Source of the DNA: Hyphomicrobiales bacterium
GTDB lineage: Bacteria; Pseudomonadota; Alphaproteobacteria; Rhizobiales; Beijerinckiaceae
DNA length: 36,941 nucleotides
Reading direction: 5' to 3'
NCBI GenBank assembly: GCA_028290285.1
Contig: JAQGKD010000092.1
Span: 1 to 36,941 of the forward strand
Under the pieces are notes generated by a model. That model was not told the DNA's origin. It did not search any database and saw nothing but the letters and a program-made list of their open reading frames with translations. Made by a program: the position numbers and the translations under genes. This document shows, in pieces, positions 1 through 7,744 of this stretch (positions within the stretch are counted from its first letter, which is position 1; each line of letters begins with the position of its first letter).

Positions 1-461
1 CGGACCCCGCGTTGGGGCGCATGAAAATCGGCGTGCAGATGAGCGGCGACGATGGGGGCGGAACGCCCCCTTCCTACATGCTCGCCAAGCTCGGCCTCGC
101 CGATCGCCTTCGGGGTTACCCGATGTATGACGATTACACGGCGGAGAACCGCCCGGCGCGCATCGTCGACGCACTGGCCAGTGGCGAGATCGATGCCGCA
201 GCCGTGTGGGGCCCCCTCGCAGGATATTATTTACCAAGGGCCAGCGTGCCGCTGCGCGCCAGCCTTTTGGCCGGTCCCCCAGCTGGCCCGATGCAAATGT
301 CGTTCGATATCGCGATCGCGGTTCGCAAGGATGACGCGGCACTCGCACAGCAACTCGATAATGTCATCGAACGGCGAAGGACGGATATCGAGACTATCCT
401 GCGTGCCTTCCATGTACCGCTCACCGGCACGCCCGAAAACAGCAGGGGAGGGCGGCCATGA
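1..461 (+). CDS. Quinoprotein dehydrogenase-associated periplasmic substrate-binding protein (MoxJ-like), C-terminal part
   Basis: The reading frame is open from the window edge, so only the last ~150 residues are present. The sequence has the late-domain features of the solute-binding-protein-like family that accompanies PQQ alcohol dehydrogenases: a region around YDDYTAENRPARIVDAL, then GEIDAAAVWGPLAGYY, then a conserved end with FDIAIAVRKDD and ILRAFHVPLTG. In methylotrophs the MoxJ/XoxJ members of this family are periplasmic partners of methanol dehydrogenase rather than transport proteins (family knowledge). Its stop overlaps the start of the next cytochrome gene (ATGA at 458-461), so the two are probably translationally coupled. 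A PQQ dehydrogenase gene would be expected upstream, outside the window; that is inference. A general family-3 amino-acid-binding protein is the alternative. Confidence 0.8.
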   Translation, partial: DPALGRMKIGVQMSGDDGGGTPPSYMLAKLGLADRLRGYPMYDDYTAENRPARIVDALASGEIDAAAVWGPLAGYYLPRASVPLRASLLAGPPAGPMQMSFDIAIAVRKDDAALAQQLDNVIERRRTDIETILRAFHVPLTGTPENSRGGRP

Positions 462-1021
462 TCGGCGCGCGCGCCCTGTTGGCTGCTCTGGCGCTGACGC
501 TCCTGGGTTGCAACCGTGAAGCGCGAGATACACGCTCCGATCCCGGCATGGACGAAGCGCGGAGCACGATTGCTCTTACGACGATTTCGCCAATGGACGG
601 CAAGCCTTTGACCCTGGAAAGCCAGAAGGGCCGCGACTATTCCAGCAACGCGTTCCATATCAATCAGGGCAAGCAATACTACAAATGGTTCAACTGCAAC
701 GGATGTCACGCCAATGGCGGAGGTGATTCCGGGCCCGCACTTATGGACGACGTCTGGATCTACGGCGGTTCAATGGAAAATATCGTCGCCACGATCAGGG
801 AAGGGCGCCCCAATGGCATGCCCTCCTTTCGCGGCAAGATTCCCGACGATCAGATCTGGGAGATCGCCGCTTACGTGCGCTCGATGAGCGGCCGTGCAGC
901 GATCGACGTGGCGCCCTCTCGCAGCGACGACCTTTATCCGGGGCCATCCGAACACCGGCGTCCGGCGCTACCGGAAAACGCAGGAGGTGCGACGCCGCCC
1001 TCCGCGCTACACCCGCAATAG
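458..1021 (+). CDS. Lipoprotein c-type cytochrome
   Basis: A 187-residue class I cytochrome c. Residues 1-17 form a signal peptide ending in a lipobox-like LTLLGC with Cys18 as likely lipid anchor, so it is probably held on the periplasmic face of a membrane. A single haem site CNGCH lies at 80-84, and Met121 in GMPSFRGK is the probable sixth haem ligand. The segment DDQIWEIAAYVRSMSG is the usual C-terminal helix of such cytochromes. The last ~40 residues are proline- and serine-rich and look disordered. It overlaps the preceding MoxJ-like gene by 4 bases and precedes oxidase subunit II by 9 bases. The position suggests it carries electrons from a periplasmic quinoprotein dehydrogenase to the oxidase encoded next; the exact electron partner is inferred. 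Confidence 0.88.
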   Translation: MIGARALLAALALTLLGCNREARDTRSDPGMDEARSTIALTTISPMDGKPLTLESQKGRDYSSNAFHINQGKQYYKWFNCNGCHANGGGDSGPALMDDVWIYGGSMENIVATIREGRPNGMPSFRGKIPDDQIWEIAAYVRSMSGRAAIDVAPSRSDDLYPGPSEHRRPALPENAGGATPPSALHPQ

Positions 1022-1030
1022 GCTTCTCCC

Positions 1031-1984
1031 ATGGAGACCGCACTGCACTCCGTTTTCACAGCGTCCGGCCCGGAAGCCGTGGAGGTGTTGCATCTCATAT
1101 CGATCTTTGTCGCGCTGTGTTCCGCGATCTGGCTCGCGGTCGCTCTGGCGCTTTTCTTCGCGCTTGGACGAAGACGCCACGCGCGGCCAAGCCCGCTGTC
1201 GCTCGACACGCAGGCGGAACGGCGTGCGCAAGCTACCGTCACAGGTCTCACCGTGTTGACCGCACTTTGCCTGATCGGGCTCACCGCGGTGAGCTATGCG
1301 ACGCAGGCGGCCATCACGGCCGATCGCGCGCCTTCCGTGCGCGTGCGTGTGACCGGGCATCAGTTCTGGTGGGAAGCACAATATCGCGAGACTAAACCAA
1401 GCGAATGGTTCACCACGGCCAACGAGATCGTGGTGCCGGTGGGCGAGCATGTGCTGCTGGAACTCGAAGCGAGCGACGTGATTCACAGCCTCTGGATTCC
1501 CAGCTTGATGGGCAAGCAGGATCTCATTCCGGGCCAGCAGAACGTGCTGCGCATCACGGCCGCGCGGGAAGGTGTCTACCGCGGACAATGCGCAGAATTC
1601 TGCGGGCTTCAGCACGCCCACATGGCATTGCTCGTGCGTGCTTTGTCACATGAGGAATATACGCAATGGCGCGCGCGACAGCTTGAACCGGCAAGCGAGG
1701 CGGCTCGTCAGAACGAGGCGGGCGAACGCGTGTATATCTCACGCGGTTGCGGCATGTGTCACACGATCAAGGGGACGACGTCGGGCGGGCGCACGGGGCC
1801 CGACCTCACGCATGTCGGCAGCCGCGAGACCGTCGCCGCCGGGCTGTTGCCGCGCAGTCGCGGCACTCTCGCCGCCTGGATCGCGGATCCGCAAGGTTTG
1901 AAGCCCGGCACGCAGATGCCGCGCATCACCCTGTCGTCGGACGAGCTACAGGATCTCAGCGCCTACCTCGAGGCCCTGAAATGA
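1031..1984 (+). CDS. coxB: Cytochrome c oxidase subunit II with fused cytochrome c domain (caa3 type)
   Basis: A 317-residue protein. Two membrane helices (about 20-46 and 70-92) are followed by the periplasmic CuA domain. The CuA ligands are all visible: His152, Cys187, Glu189, Cys191, His195 and Met198, within GQCAEFCGLQHAHM. The aromatic electron-entry motif appears as GHQFWWEAQY (109-118). A C-terminal cytochrome c domain follows, with CGMCH at 240-244 and Met296 (TQMPR) as likely axial ligand. The fusion marks this as a caa3-type oxidase that takes electrons directly through its own haem c. The first helix lacks a clear cleavable signal. The stop codon overlaps the subunit I start (ATGA at 1981-1984). 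Similar gene orders occur in alternative rhizobial oxidases such as the coxMNOP type. Confidence 0.95.
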   Translation: METALHSVFTASGPEAVEVLHLISIFVALCSAIWLAVALALFFALGRRRHARPSPLSLDTQAERRAQATVTGLTVLTALCLIGLTAVSYATQAAITADRAPSVRVRVTGHQFWWEAQYRETKPSEWFTTANEIVVPVGEHVLLELEASDVIHSLWIPSLMGKQDLIPGQQNVLRITAAREGVYRGQCAEFCGLQHAHMALLVRALSHEEYTQWRARQLEPASEAARQNEAGERVYISRGCGMCHTIKGTTSGGRTGPDLTHVGSRETVAAGLLPRSRGTLAAWIADPQGLKPGTQMPRITLSSDELQDLSAYLEALK

Positions 1985-3873
1985 CCGAAATGGCGTCGGT
2001 GGAAGATCTCGACCTGGCGGCCATGCACGAAGAGCTCGCGCATCATTGGGACGACCCGCGAGGCGTGCGGGGCTGGCTGTCCGCACTCGACCACAAGGTG
2101 GTGGGGCGGCGCTACGTCGTTACCTCACTCGCATTCCTGGCACTAGCGGGCCTCGCTGCGATGGTGATGCGGCTGCAACTCTCGCAGCCTGAAGCGGGCT
2201 ACGTCGGCGCAGATCTCTATAACCAGCTTTTCACGATGCACGGAACGACGATGATGTTCCTGTTCGCCGTGCCGGTGATGCAGGGCGTGGGTGTCTATCT
2301 CGTTCCGCTCATGGTCGGGTCGCGCAACATCGCCTTTCCGCGCCTCGTGAGCTTCAGTTACTTCGTCTATCTCGCGGGCGGAATCTTTATCTGGATAGCC
2401 TTCGCGCTCAACACCGGTGCGGACGTGGGCTGGTTTGCCTATGTGCCACTGTCGGGGCCCGAATTTTCGCCGGGCAAGCGTGCCGACGTGTGGGCGCAGA
2501 TGATCACGTTCACAGAAGTATCGTCGCTCGCGGTGGCCGTGGCGACGATAACGACGATCCTGAAACATCGCGCGCCCGGGATGACGCTGGAGCGAATCCC
2601 GCTCTTCGTCTGGTCGATGCTTGTGACGTCTTTCATCATCTGCGTCGCGATGCCCGCGGTTATGCTCGCGTCCTCATTCCTCATCATGGACAGGCTGATC
2701 GACACGCATTTCTTCAACCCCGCAGAAGGCGGAGACGCACTGCTCTGGCAGCACCTCTTCTGGTTCTTCGGACACCCCGAGGTCTACATCATCTTCCTGC
2801 CAGCGACCGGCATGGTGTCCACTCTGGTGCCGACCTTCGCGCGTCGGCCGCCCTTCGGCTATACAGCTCTGGTATTGTCGCTGATCGCAGTCGGCTTCCT
2901 GTCATTCGGACTGTGGGTGCACCACATGTTCGTCACCGGTCTCCCGCAACTCGGCGCGAGTTTCTTCACCGCGTCGAGCATGCTCATCGCTGTTCCGAAC
3001 GGCGTTCAGATTTTCTGCTGGATCGCGACACTCTGGCTGGGCGCCCCGGTGTACCGGACGCCGCTGCTGTTCATCATAGGATTCATCCTGATTTTCGTGA
3101 TCGGCGGTCTGACGGGCGTGATGGTCGCGTCAGTGCCCATAGACACCCAGGTGCACGATACTTATTTCGTGGTCGCGCATTTCCATTACGTCCTGATCGG
3201 CGGCGCGGTGTTCCCGCTCATGGGCGCGATCTATTACTGGTATCCGAAGGTGACGGGTCGGATGATGAGCGAAGTGCTCGGGCGCTGGCACTTCTGGCTC
3301 GCCTTCATCGGCTTCAACGTCGCCTTCTTTCCGATGCATGTGCTCGGCCTGCGCGGTATGCCCCGTCGCGTTTACACCTACCAGCCAGATCTCGGATGGG
3401 ACGGGTTGAACCTGCTCGTCAGCTTTGGTGCCTTGATCTTTTTCGTAAGCTTTGTGCTGTTCCTGATCAACGGCGTGCGCAGTCTGCGGCGCGGCGACGT
3501 CGCGGGAGAAAATCCGTGGGGTGCAAGTTCGCTCGAATGGGCGGCGAGTTCTCCGCCGCCCTCCTATAATTTTCCGGCGATCCCGATCGTGCAGCATGCC
3601 GAACCGTTGTGGAGCGAGCAGGGCAGCCTGCCTGTTGCTACTGGGTTGAGCAAACGCGAAGTGCTGATAAGCTCCGCAATCGATGCGACGCCGCAGGTGC
3701 GGGAGGGCACGCCAAGCCCGAGCGTATGGCCGTTCATCTCGGCAATTGCCCTGACCATTGCGTTCATAGGATCCATCTTCACACCCTGGGCAGTCGTCTG
3801 GGGCGGTGCGCTCGTGGGCGCAGCCCTCACCGGCTGGTTCTGGCCCAAGACCATGCAGGAGGACGAGGGATGA
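1981..3873 (+). CDS. coxA: Cytochrome c oxidase subunit I, long form, with atypical proton-channel residues
   Basis: A 630-residue haem-copper oxidase catalytic subunit. The start at 1981 was chosen because it overlaps the coxB stop; the frame is open further upstream but only inside coxB. Metal ligands are intact: His87 (low-spin haem), His265 with Tyr269 in GHPEVY (CuB and cross-linked Tyr), His314/His315 (CuB), His400 (high-spin haem) and His402 (low-spin haem). Glu267 of HPEVY is kept. Compared from memory with bovine subunit I, the D-channel Asp of GAPDMAFPR is Asn116 here (GSRNIAFPR), and the K-channel Lys of PTGVKVF is Gln343 (PNGVQIF). The C-terminus has ~100 extra residues with two more hydrophobic segments (about 580-620), as in long caa3 subunits. 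Oxygen reduction is likely; normal proton pumping is less certain. Confidence 0.95.
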   Translation: MTEMASVEDLDLAAMHEELAHHWDDPRGVRGWLSALDHKVVGRRYVVTSLAFLALAGLAAMVMRLQLSQPEAGYVGADLYNQLFTMHGTTMMFLFAVPVMQGVGVYLVPLMVGSRNIAFPRLVSFSYFVYLAGGIFIWIAFALNTGADVGWFAYVPLSGPEFSPGKRADVWAQMITFTEVSSLAVAVATITTILKHRAPGMTLERIPLFVWSMLVTSFIICVAMPAVMLASSFLIMDRLIDTHFFNPAEGGDALLWQHLFWFFGHPEVYIIFLPATGMVSTLVPTFARRPPFGYTALVLSLIAVGFLSFGLWVHHMFVTGLPQLGASFFTASSMLIAVPNGVQIFCWIATLWLGAPVYRTPLLFIIGFILIFVIGGLTGVMVASVPIDTQVHDTYFVVAHFHYVLIGGAVFPLMGAIYYWYPKVTGRMMSEVLGRWHFWLAFIGFNVAFFPMHVLGLRGMPRRVYTYQPDLGWDGLNLLVSFGALIFFVSFVLFLINGVRSLRRGDVAGENPWGASSLEWAASSPPPSYNFPAIPIVQHAEPLWSEQGSLPVATGLSKREVLISSAIDATPQVREGTPSPSVWPFISAIALTIAFIGSIFTPWAVVWGGALVGAALTGWFWPKTMQEDEG

Positions 3874-4469
3874 AGGAGCACCCCGTCCAGGATCTCTCCT
3901 ATCTGCCGCAATATGGCTACGGCTCGCGAAGCACTGCATTCTGGGGCACAGCGGGGTTCATGCTCATTGAAGGCACGGGCTTCGCGCTCGCGGCCGGAAC
4001 TTATCTCTATCTCGCACTCGTCAACCAGACATGGCCGCTTGGCGCAGCACCACCGGGACTTCTCTGGTCGAGCCTGCTGACATTCGTGCTCGTTGCCTCA
4101 GTATGGATGAACCAGATCACCAAGCGACATGCCGAGCACGAAGATTTGCGGCTCGTGCGGCGGGATCTCGTCGTCATGAGTGTGATCGGCTTCGTCGTGC
4201 TGGCTCTGCGAGCCATGGAATTCACAACGCTCGGGATCCGGTGGGATCAAAACGCCTACGGCTCGATCGTCTGGGTGCTGCTCGGCTTGCACACCACGCA
4301 TGTGCTGACCGACCTGGGTGACACGCTTGTGCTCACCGCGCTGATGTTCACCCGGCACGGCCGAGGCAAACGCTTCTCGGATGTGAGTGACAACGCCGTC
4401 TACTGGAATTTCGTCGTGATTGCGTGGCTGCCGATTTACGCGTTGATCTACTTTGCGCCGAGGCTATGA
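3870..4469 (+). CDS. coxC: Cytochrome c oxidase subunit III (short form)
   Basis: A 199-residue polytopic membrane protein of the subunit III family, with five apparent membrane helices. The start at 3870 overlaps the stop of subunit I (ATGA). Family landmarks include LIEGTGFALAAGTYLY in the first helix, with the conserved Glu, then WRAMEF-like RAMEFTTLGIRWDQNAYGS, LLGLHTTHVLTD with the paired histidines, and YWNFVVIAWLPIYALIYF at the C-terminus. Like other caa3-type subunit III proteins it lacks the two N-terminal helices of the ~260-residue form; here the extra helices at the end of subunit I may take their place (inference). Subunit III stabilises the catalytic core and proton uptake in characterised oxidases. 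Confidence 0.92.
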   Translation: MKEHPVQDLSYLPQYGYGSRSTAFWGTAGFMLIEGTGFALAAGTYLYLALVNQTWPLGAAPPGLLWSSLLTFVLVASVWMNQITKRHAEHEDLRLVRRDLVVMSVIGFVVLALRAMEFTTLGIRWDQNAYGSIVWVLLGLHTTHVLTDLGDTLVLTALMFTRHGRGKRFSDVSDNAVYWNFVVIAWLPIYALIYFAPRL

Positions 4470-4470
4470 C

Positions 4471-4812
4471 ATGGCGAGCAGGATCATCATGGGACATTGG
4501 CTGGGCCTGGCGAGCGGCCCTGGTGCATGGGCGCTCAGCACGCAGGTTCAATACGCTTCGACACCACTCTCCTGCGCGCATGGGCCAGCGGTAAACATCG
4601 TGCTGTCACTCATATTTGCCGTCATCGCGGCTACCGGCGGGCTTCTGTCACACGCCGCCTTCCGCGCCTTGGAAACGACGCCCGGCGCACACTTGCAGCG
4701 CGACCCGCGCCTGTTTGTCGCGCAAGTCAGTGAATGGGCGGCGGCGCTTTTCACGCTCGTCATTCTGCTGCAAGGAGCGGCAGCGCTCTTTCTGTCCGGG
4801 TGCCAGAGATGA
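4471..4812 (+). CDS. Small membrane protein of the oxidase operon, function unknown
   Basis: A 113-residue protein with hydrophobic segments at about 44-65 and 91-110. It begins 1 base after the subunit III stop and ends overlapping the ctaG start (ATGA at 4809-4812), so it is certainly translated as part of the oxidase operon. A TTG codon at 4453 could extend it by six residues but would overlap coxC further. There are two cysteines, in TPLSCAHGP and at the C-terminus (SGCQR), and no recognisable haem or metal motif. In some rhizobial oxidase operons a second small subunit-III-like or subunit-IV-like membrane protein sits in this position, so an accessory subunit is the simplest guess. I do not recognise a named family. 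Confidence 0.8.
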   Translation: MASRIIMGHWLGLASGPGAWALSTQVQYASTPLSCAHGPAVNIVLSLIFAVIAATGGLLSHAAFRALETTPGAHLQRDPRLFVAQVSEWAAALFTLVILLQGAAALFLSGCQR

Positions 4813-5675
4813 TCCCGCTGGCACTCGTCTTGGTCGGTCTGGCCGGCCCGGCCCTCGCACATGGTGGAGCTGGTGCAGAGGACATCTCCGCGCATTCATC
4901 TGTGCTGCTGCCACTGGCCGTGGTCGCGGTGATCTATGCCAAGGGCCTCTTCGCCCTGCGACGCGCTCGTTTCGGCTTCGCGGCGCCGTTGCGCAGTGCC
5001 GCTTTCATGATGGGGTTGATCGTCATCGGCTTTGCGCTTGCCGGGCCGTTACATGCGTTCGCGGAGCGATCTTTCTCCGCGCACATGGTTGAACATGAGT
5101 TGCTGATCGTCGTTGCGGCACCATTGCTTGTCATCGCGCGCCCCGGCGGTGTGCTGCTATGGGCTTTTACGAGACCCCAGCGCCAAGCCATTGCGACGGG
5201 TTTGCGCACGACGCGCGTGTTGCGCGCCTGGCGTGCCTGCCGCGGGTTGCAGGCAGCCACGCTCCTGCACGGCGCGGTTCTCTGGACCTGGCACGTGCCC
5301 ACCCTGTTCAATCAAGCGCTGCGCGTCGAGCCCCTGCACTGGCTGCAGCACGGGAGCTTTCTGCTTAGTGGCATCTGGTTCTGGCAGGCGATCCTCGCCA
5401 GCGCGGGGCAGAAGCATTCGATACTCGCGATCTCCGATCTGTTCGCGACGACGATGCACCTGGGCTTGCTCGGAGCGCTGCTCGCACTCGCGCGCCATCC
5501 ACTCTACGCACCGCTCGCGGCGCGTGCAGATGCGCTCGCCGACCAGCAGCTTGCAGGCGTCATCATGTGGGTGCCCGGCTGCCTGCTTTATGCCATCGTC
5601 GCTTTGCTGATCGGCGCACGCATGTTGTGCCGGGCCTCACCGATCCGGGAGCCTAAAGATGCGCTCGGCCGCTAA
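4809..5675 (+). CDS. ctaG: CtaG-family cytochrome c oxidase assembly protein (caa3_CtaG type)
   Basis: A 288-residue integral membrane protein of the Bacillus-type CtaG family (distinct from the Cox11-like CtaG). It has an N-terminal signal-like helix (PLALVLVGLAGPALAHGG) and six or seven more helices. Conserved histidine-bearing segments are seen: SAHMVEHELLIVVAAPLLVIARP, LHGAVLWTWHVPTLFNQAL, LHWLQHGSFLLSGIWFW and TTMHLGLLGALLALARHPLY. Members of this family are needed for assembly of caa3 oxidase, probably for insertion of copper into the CuB site (family knowledge). It overlaps the preceding small gene by 4 bases and the following cytochrome c gene by 17 bases. The start at 4809 was chosen for the overlap and the signal sequence directly after it. 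Confidence 0.92.
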   Translation: MIPLALVLVGLAGPALAHGGAGAEDISAHSSVLLPLAVVAVIYAKGLFALRRARFGFAAPLRSAAFMMGLIVIGFALAGPLHAFAERSFSAHMVEHELLIVVAAPLLVIARPGGVLLWAFTRPQRQAIATGLRTTRVLRAWRACRGLQAATLLHGAVLWTWHVPTLFNQALRVEPLHWLQHGSFLLSGIWFWQAILASAGQKHSILAISDLFATTMHLGLLGALLALARHPLYAPLAARADALADQQLAGVIMWVPGCLLYAIVALLIGARMLCRASPIREPKDALGR

Positions 5676-6069
5676 CCTCGCATGGGCTTGCATTGCCGCG
5701 CTAACGGCAGCGGGCGGCGCGGGACTCTGGCTCGCGGAGACGCGCGCACAGCAAAGCCACGCAGAAACTCTGGCATCTCATGCCACAGGCGGGGACGCGC
5801 AGCGCGCATCAGCCGCTATCGTGCACTACGGCTGCAGCGGATGTCACCAGATACCCGGAATCGCATCCCCCAGCGGCCACGTTGGGCCGGACCTGACAAC
5901 GTTGGCGCAACGGGTCTACGTCGGCGGTTCCTTGCGTAACGGCGGCGAGACAATCGTGCGCATGATTGTGAATCCGCGCAGCGTGAACCCGCGCAGCGCC
6001 ATGCCAGCCACCGGCATCACCGAGGCGGAGGCGCGGGATGTGGCGGCGTATCTCCTAGCGCAGAGGTAG
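5659..6069 (+). CDS. Small class I cytochrome c
   Basis: A 136-residue exported cytochrome c. A hydrophobic N-terminal segment (about 5-27) is a signal peptide or a membrane anchor; a cut after ETRA is possible. The haem site is CSGCH, around residues 59-63, in HYGCSGCHQIPGI. A Met in the AMPATGITEAEARDVAAYL segment is the likely axial ligand. The pattern GHVGPDLTTLAQRVYVGG resembles the cytochrome domains fused to caa3 oxidase subunits. The gene overlaps the end of ctaG by 17 bases and is the last gene of the operon, which with the lipoprotein cytochrome and the subunit II domain gives three haem c carriers. It could feed the oxidase or be an extra subunit; which is not visible from sequence. 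Confidence 0.88.
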   Translation: MRSAANLAWACIAALTAAGGAGLWLAETRAQQSHAETLASHATGGDAQRASAAIVHYGCSGCHQIPGIASPSGHVGPDLTTLAQRVYVGGSLRNGGETIVRMIVNPRSVNPRSAMPATGITEAEARDVAAYLLAQR

Positions 6070-6436
6070 ATTCGGGATCGCCGCCACGCCGTCGCAGTAA
6101 CAATGTTATTGGGCTTAAACCTGTCTTCCTCGCCGTTCTGAATCCCGAGGATCACACCCAAGCGACGCCGACTTTCGGCTGAATAAACTTGTGGCGTGCT
6201 TGATGTGGCATGCAGAGCGCGCACGGACCAGCGATCTGACATCTTCGGCATCGATCAGCGGACAACGCTGTGCGGATGAGCGGGGCGGTTCAGTGCAGTT
6301 TCTCCAAACTACCTGTTTACTCCCAGTCGTGCGACCGGCGAGCCAGCAGTGGCCGACATGTTGAGGTGAAACGATTCGTGTGCGTGGTGAGTTCGCTAGC
6401 AGCGAGAAGGCGCGTGCAATAGCATGGCGGGTGACG
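6070..6436 (+). other. Non-coding gap after the oxidase operon
   Basis: No convincing gene is seen on either strand. The short open frames have no recognisable protein features. The gap should hold the end of the oxidase transcript and the promoter of the DUF2243 gene, but I found no strong terminator hairpin with a T-run and no clear promoter. Confidence 0.5.
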
Positions 6437-6973
6437 ATGGCGGTTCAACATAGCGGTCGCGAGCGAAGATTTCCCACATCCGCAGGAGTTCTTCTGGGCC
6501 TCGGGCTCGGCGGCTTCTTCGACGGAATAGTTTTCCATCAGATCCTTCAGTGGCACCACATGGTGACCAGCGCTGGCCATCCCGCCGACAGCCTAGACAA
6601 CTTGAAGTACAACACGCTCCTCGACGGCCTGTTTCACGCGGGCACGTACATCTTCGTCGTCCTCGGTCTCGCGTTGCTTTGGCGGACAGCGCACGTCGCC
6701 CATCTCTGGTGGTCCGGGCGCATGCTCGCAGGCAGTCTGCTGATGGGATTCGGGTTCTTCAACCTAATAGAAGGGCTTGTCGACCATCAGTTGCTCGGGC
6801 TCCATCATGTCAACGAGACCGTCTCCCGCGACCAATGGATCTATTGGGATCTGGGGTTCCTGGCCTGGGGCGCATTGATGGTGCCTGGTGGTTGGGCTCT
6901 GTTGAGAGCCGGACGCGGACTTACCCCGGTGACGGTGGACCAAGACGGGCCTGACGGCGCGCGCGGGCCTTAG
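6437..6973 (+). CDS. DUF2243 membrane protein
   Basis: A 178-residue membrane protein with four predicted helices, recognised as DUF2243 by two related histidine motifs: DGIVFHQILQWHHM (about 29-42) and EGLVDHQLLGLHHVNE (about 110-125). The repetition of HQxLxxHH suggests an internal duplication with paired metal or haem-binding histidines; the function of the family is unknown. DUF2243 genes are often found close to caa3 oxidase and ctaG genes, which fits the position here, although 367 bases separate it from the operon. ATG 6437 is taken as start; GTG 6431 and GTG 6380 in the same frame are alternatives and no strong ribosome site separates them. A terminator-like hairpin follows at 7011. 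Confidence 0.85.
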   Translation: MAVQHSGRERRFPTSAGVLLGLGLGGFFDGIVFHQILQWHHMVTSAGHPADSLDNLKYNTLLDGLFHAGTYIFVVLGLALLWRTAHVAHLWWSGRMLAGSLLMGFGFFNLIEGLVDHQLLGLHHVNETVSRDQWIYWDLGFLAWGALMVPGGWALLRAGRGLTPVTVDQDGPDGARGP

Positions 6974-7010
6974 GTTTCTGCTCCCTGCCAATCGGAAGAC
7001 AATTCAGGCT

Positions 7011-7033
7011 GAGGCGAAGCGTTTCGCCTCTTT
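7011..7033 (+). terminator. Probable terminator of the DUF2243 gene
   Basis: Perfect 8-bp inverted repeat (GAGGCGAA, 4-base loop, TTCGCCTC) followed by TTT, 37 bases after the DUF2243 stop. The T-run is short, so efficiency is uncertain. Confidence 0.55.
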
Positions 7034-7074
7034 GAAGCCCTTCGGACCCCAAGCCGCGAGCAATCATCTCGCTT

Positions 7075-7113
7075 AAAAAAAAAGCCCTTGGTCCCGGAGG
7101 GGGCGCCAAGGGC
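7075..7113 (-). terminator. Strong minus-strand rho-independent terminator
   Basis: Read on the minus strand, the repeat GCCCTTGG (7113-7106) pairs with CCAAGGGC (7091-7084) and is followed directly by nine T residues (7083-7075). The plus strand has no T-run after the hairpin, so the signal is directional. No protein gene is seen immediately upstream on the minus strand, which is why a small RNA is suspected. Confidence 0.75.
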
Positions 7114-7432
7114 AGTCGAGGGAGGAGCCTACGTGGCCCACGATCCAACGGCGGTCCCGCGGAACGGTTTCAGCTGCGGGAAACTTGTACGATTCTGCAC
7201 ACCCGCAGCACAAGTAGGGAGGGCGTTACCTGCAAAGAAAGTGGTTCGCTCGCATCGGCGCACGTACCTGTTCTTGCCCTCATCGTGGCCGCCTCGCTGC
7301 TGGTTGTGCGCAGATGTTAACCGAGGCTCCGGCTTGTCGCGCGGCTAAGGCGGCCAGGCCCCGGCCGCAAATGGCCAAGCTTGAAAACCGCGGTATGTGA
7401 CCTTCATAATGGATATTGAATGAGCGAAGTGG
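7114..7432 (-). ncRNA. Candidate small RNA region (unproven) ahead of a minus-strand terminator
   Basis: This stretch of about 320 bases has no supported protein gene on either strand. On the minus strand it leads into the strong terminator at 7113-7075, and contains paired segments such as TTCCCGC and GCGGGA around 7155-7180 that could fold. That combination is what an intergenic small RNA looks like. The 5' end cannot be placed; a transcript of roughly 100-250 nt is a guess. It must also hold the plus-strand promoter for the gene pair starting at 7433. No known RNA family was recognised. Confidence 0.3.
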
Positions 7433-7744
7433 ATGCCGATGCAAAAGAAAATCAGTACTAGCCGCCGCGAGATTCTTCGGCTTCGCGCGCGTGTCGTAGC
7501 AGTGGAGCGCGCCTGTCTCGCAGCACTCAATCTTGTCCTCAGGCTCCGTCCCGAGGAGTTGAACCAGAACATTGAAACGTCGCGTCGGTTGCTCGAGGAG
7601 GGCTATCAGGACGTCGAGTTCTCGCCCGATCTTGCCGACGGGGCAGAACGAAAATTCCTGGCGGCAGAAGTCGAAAAGTCGATGCGCAGCTTGCAGGCCG
7701 AATTAGGCTTCAAGGGCGGCGTCAGCCAACCCGAGGAGGGGTGA
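7433..7744 (+). CDS. Small helical hypothetical protein upstream of a Crp/Fnr regulator
   Basis: A 103-residue, charged, mostly helical protein with no membrane segment and no cysteine pattern for metals beyond a single Cys. The N-terminus is basic (MPMQKKISTSRREILRLRARV). The middle, RPEELNQNIETSRRLLEEGYQDVEF, and the end, AAEVEKSMRSLQAELGF, look like amphipathic or coiled-coil helices. Its stop shares one base with the ATG of the downstream Crp/Fnr gene, so the two are coupled. I do not recognise the family. A partner or co-regulated small protein for the regulator is possible but speculative. Confidence 0.65.
   Translation: MPMQKKISTSRREILRLRARVVAVERACLAALNLVLRLRPEELNQNIETSRRLLEEGYQDVEFSPDLADGAERKFLAAEVEKSMRSLQAELGFKGGVSQPEEG

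Noticed and set aside
5916..6251. Minus-strand frame overlapping the last cytochrome and the following gap
   Set aside because: Most of it is antisense to the cytochrome gene and the rest shows no domain or ribosome site.
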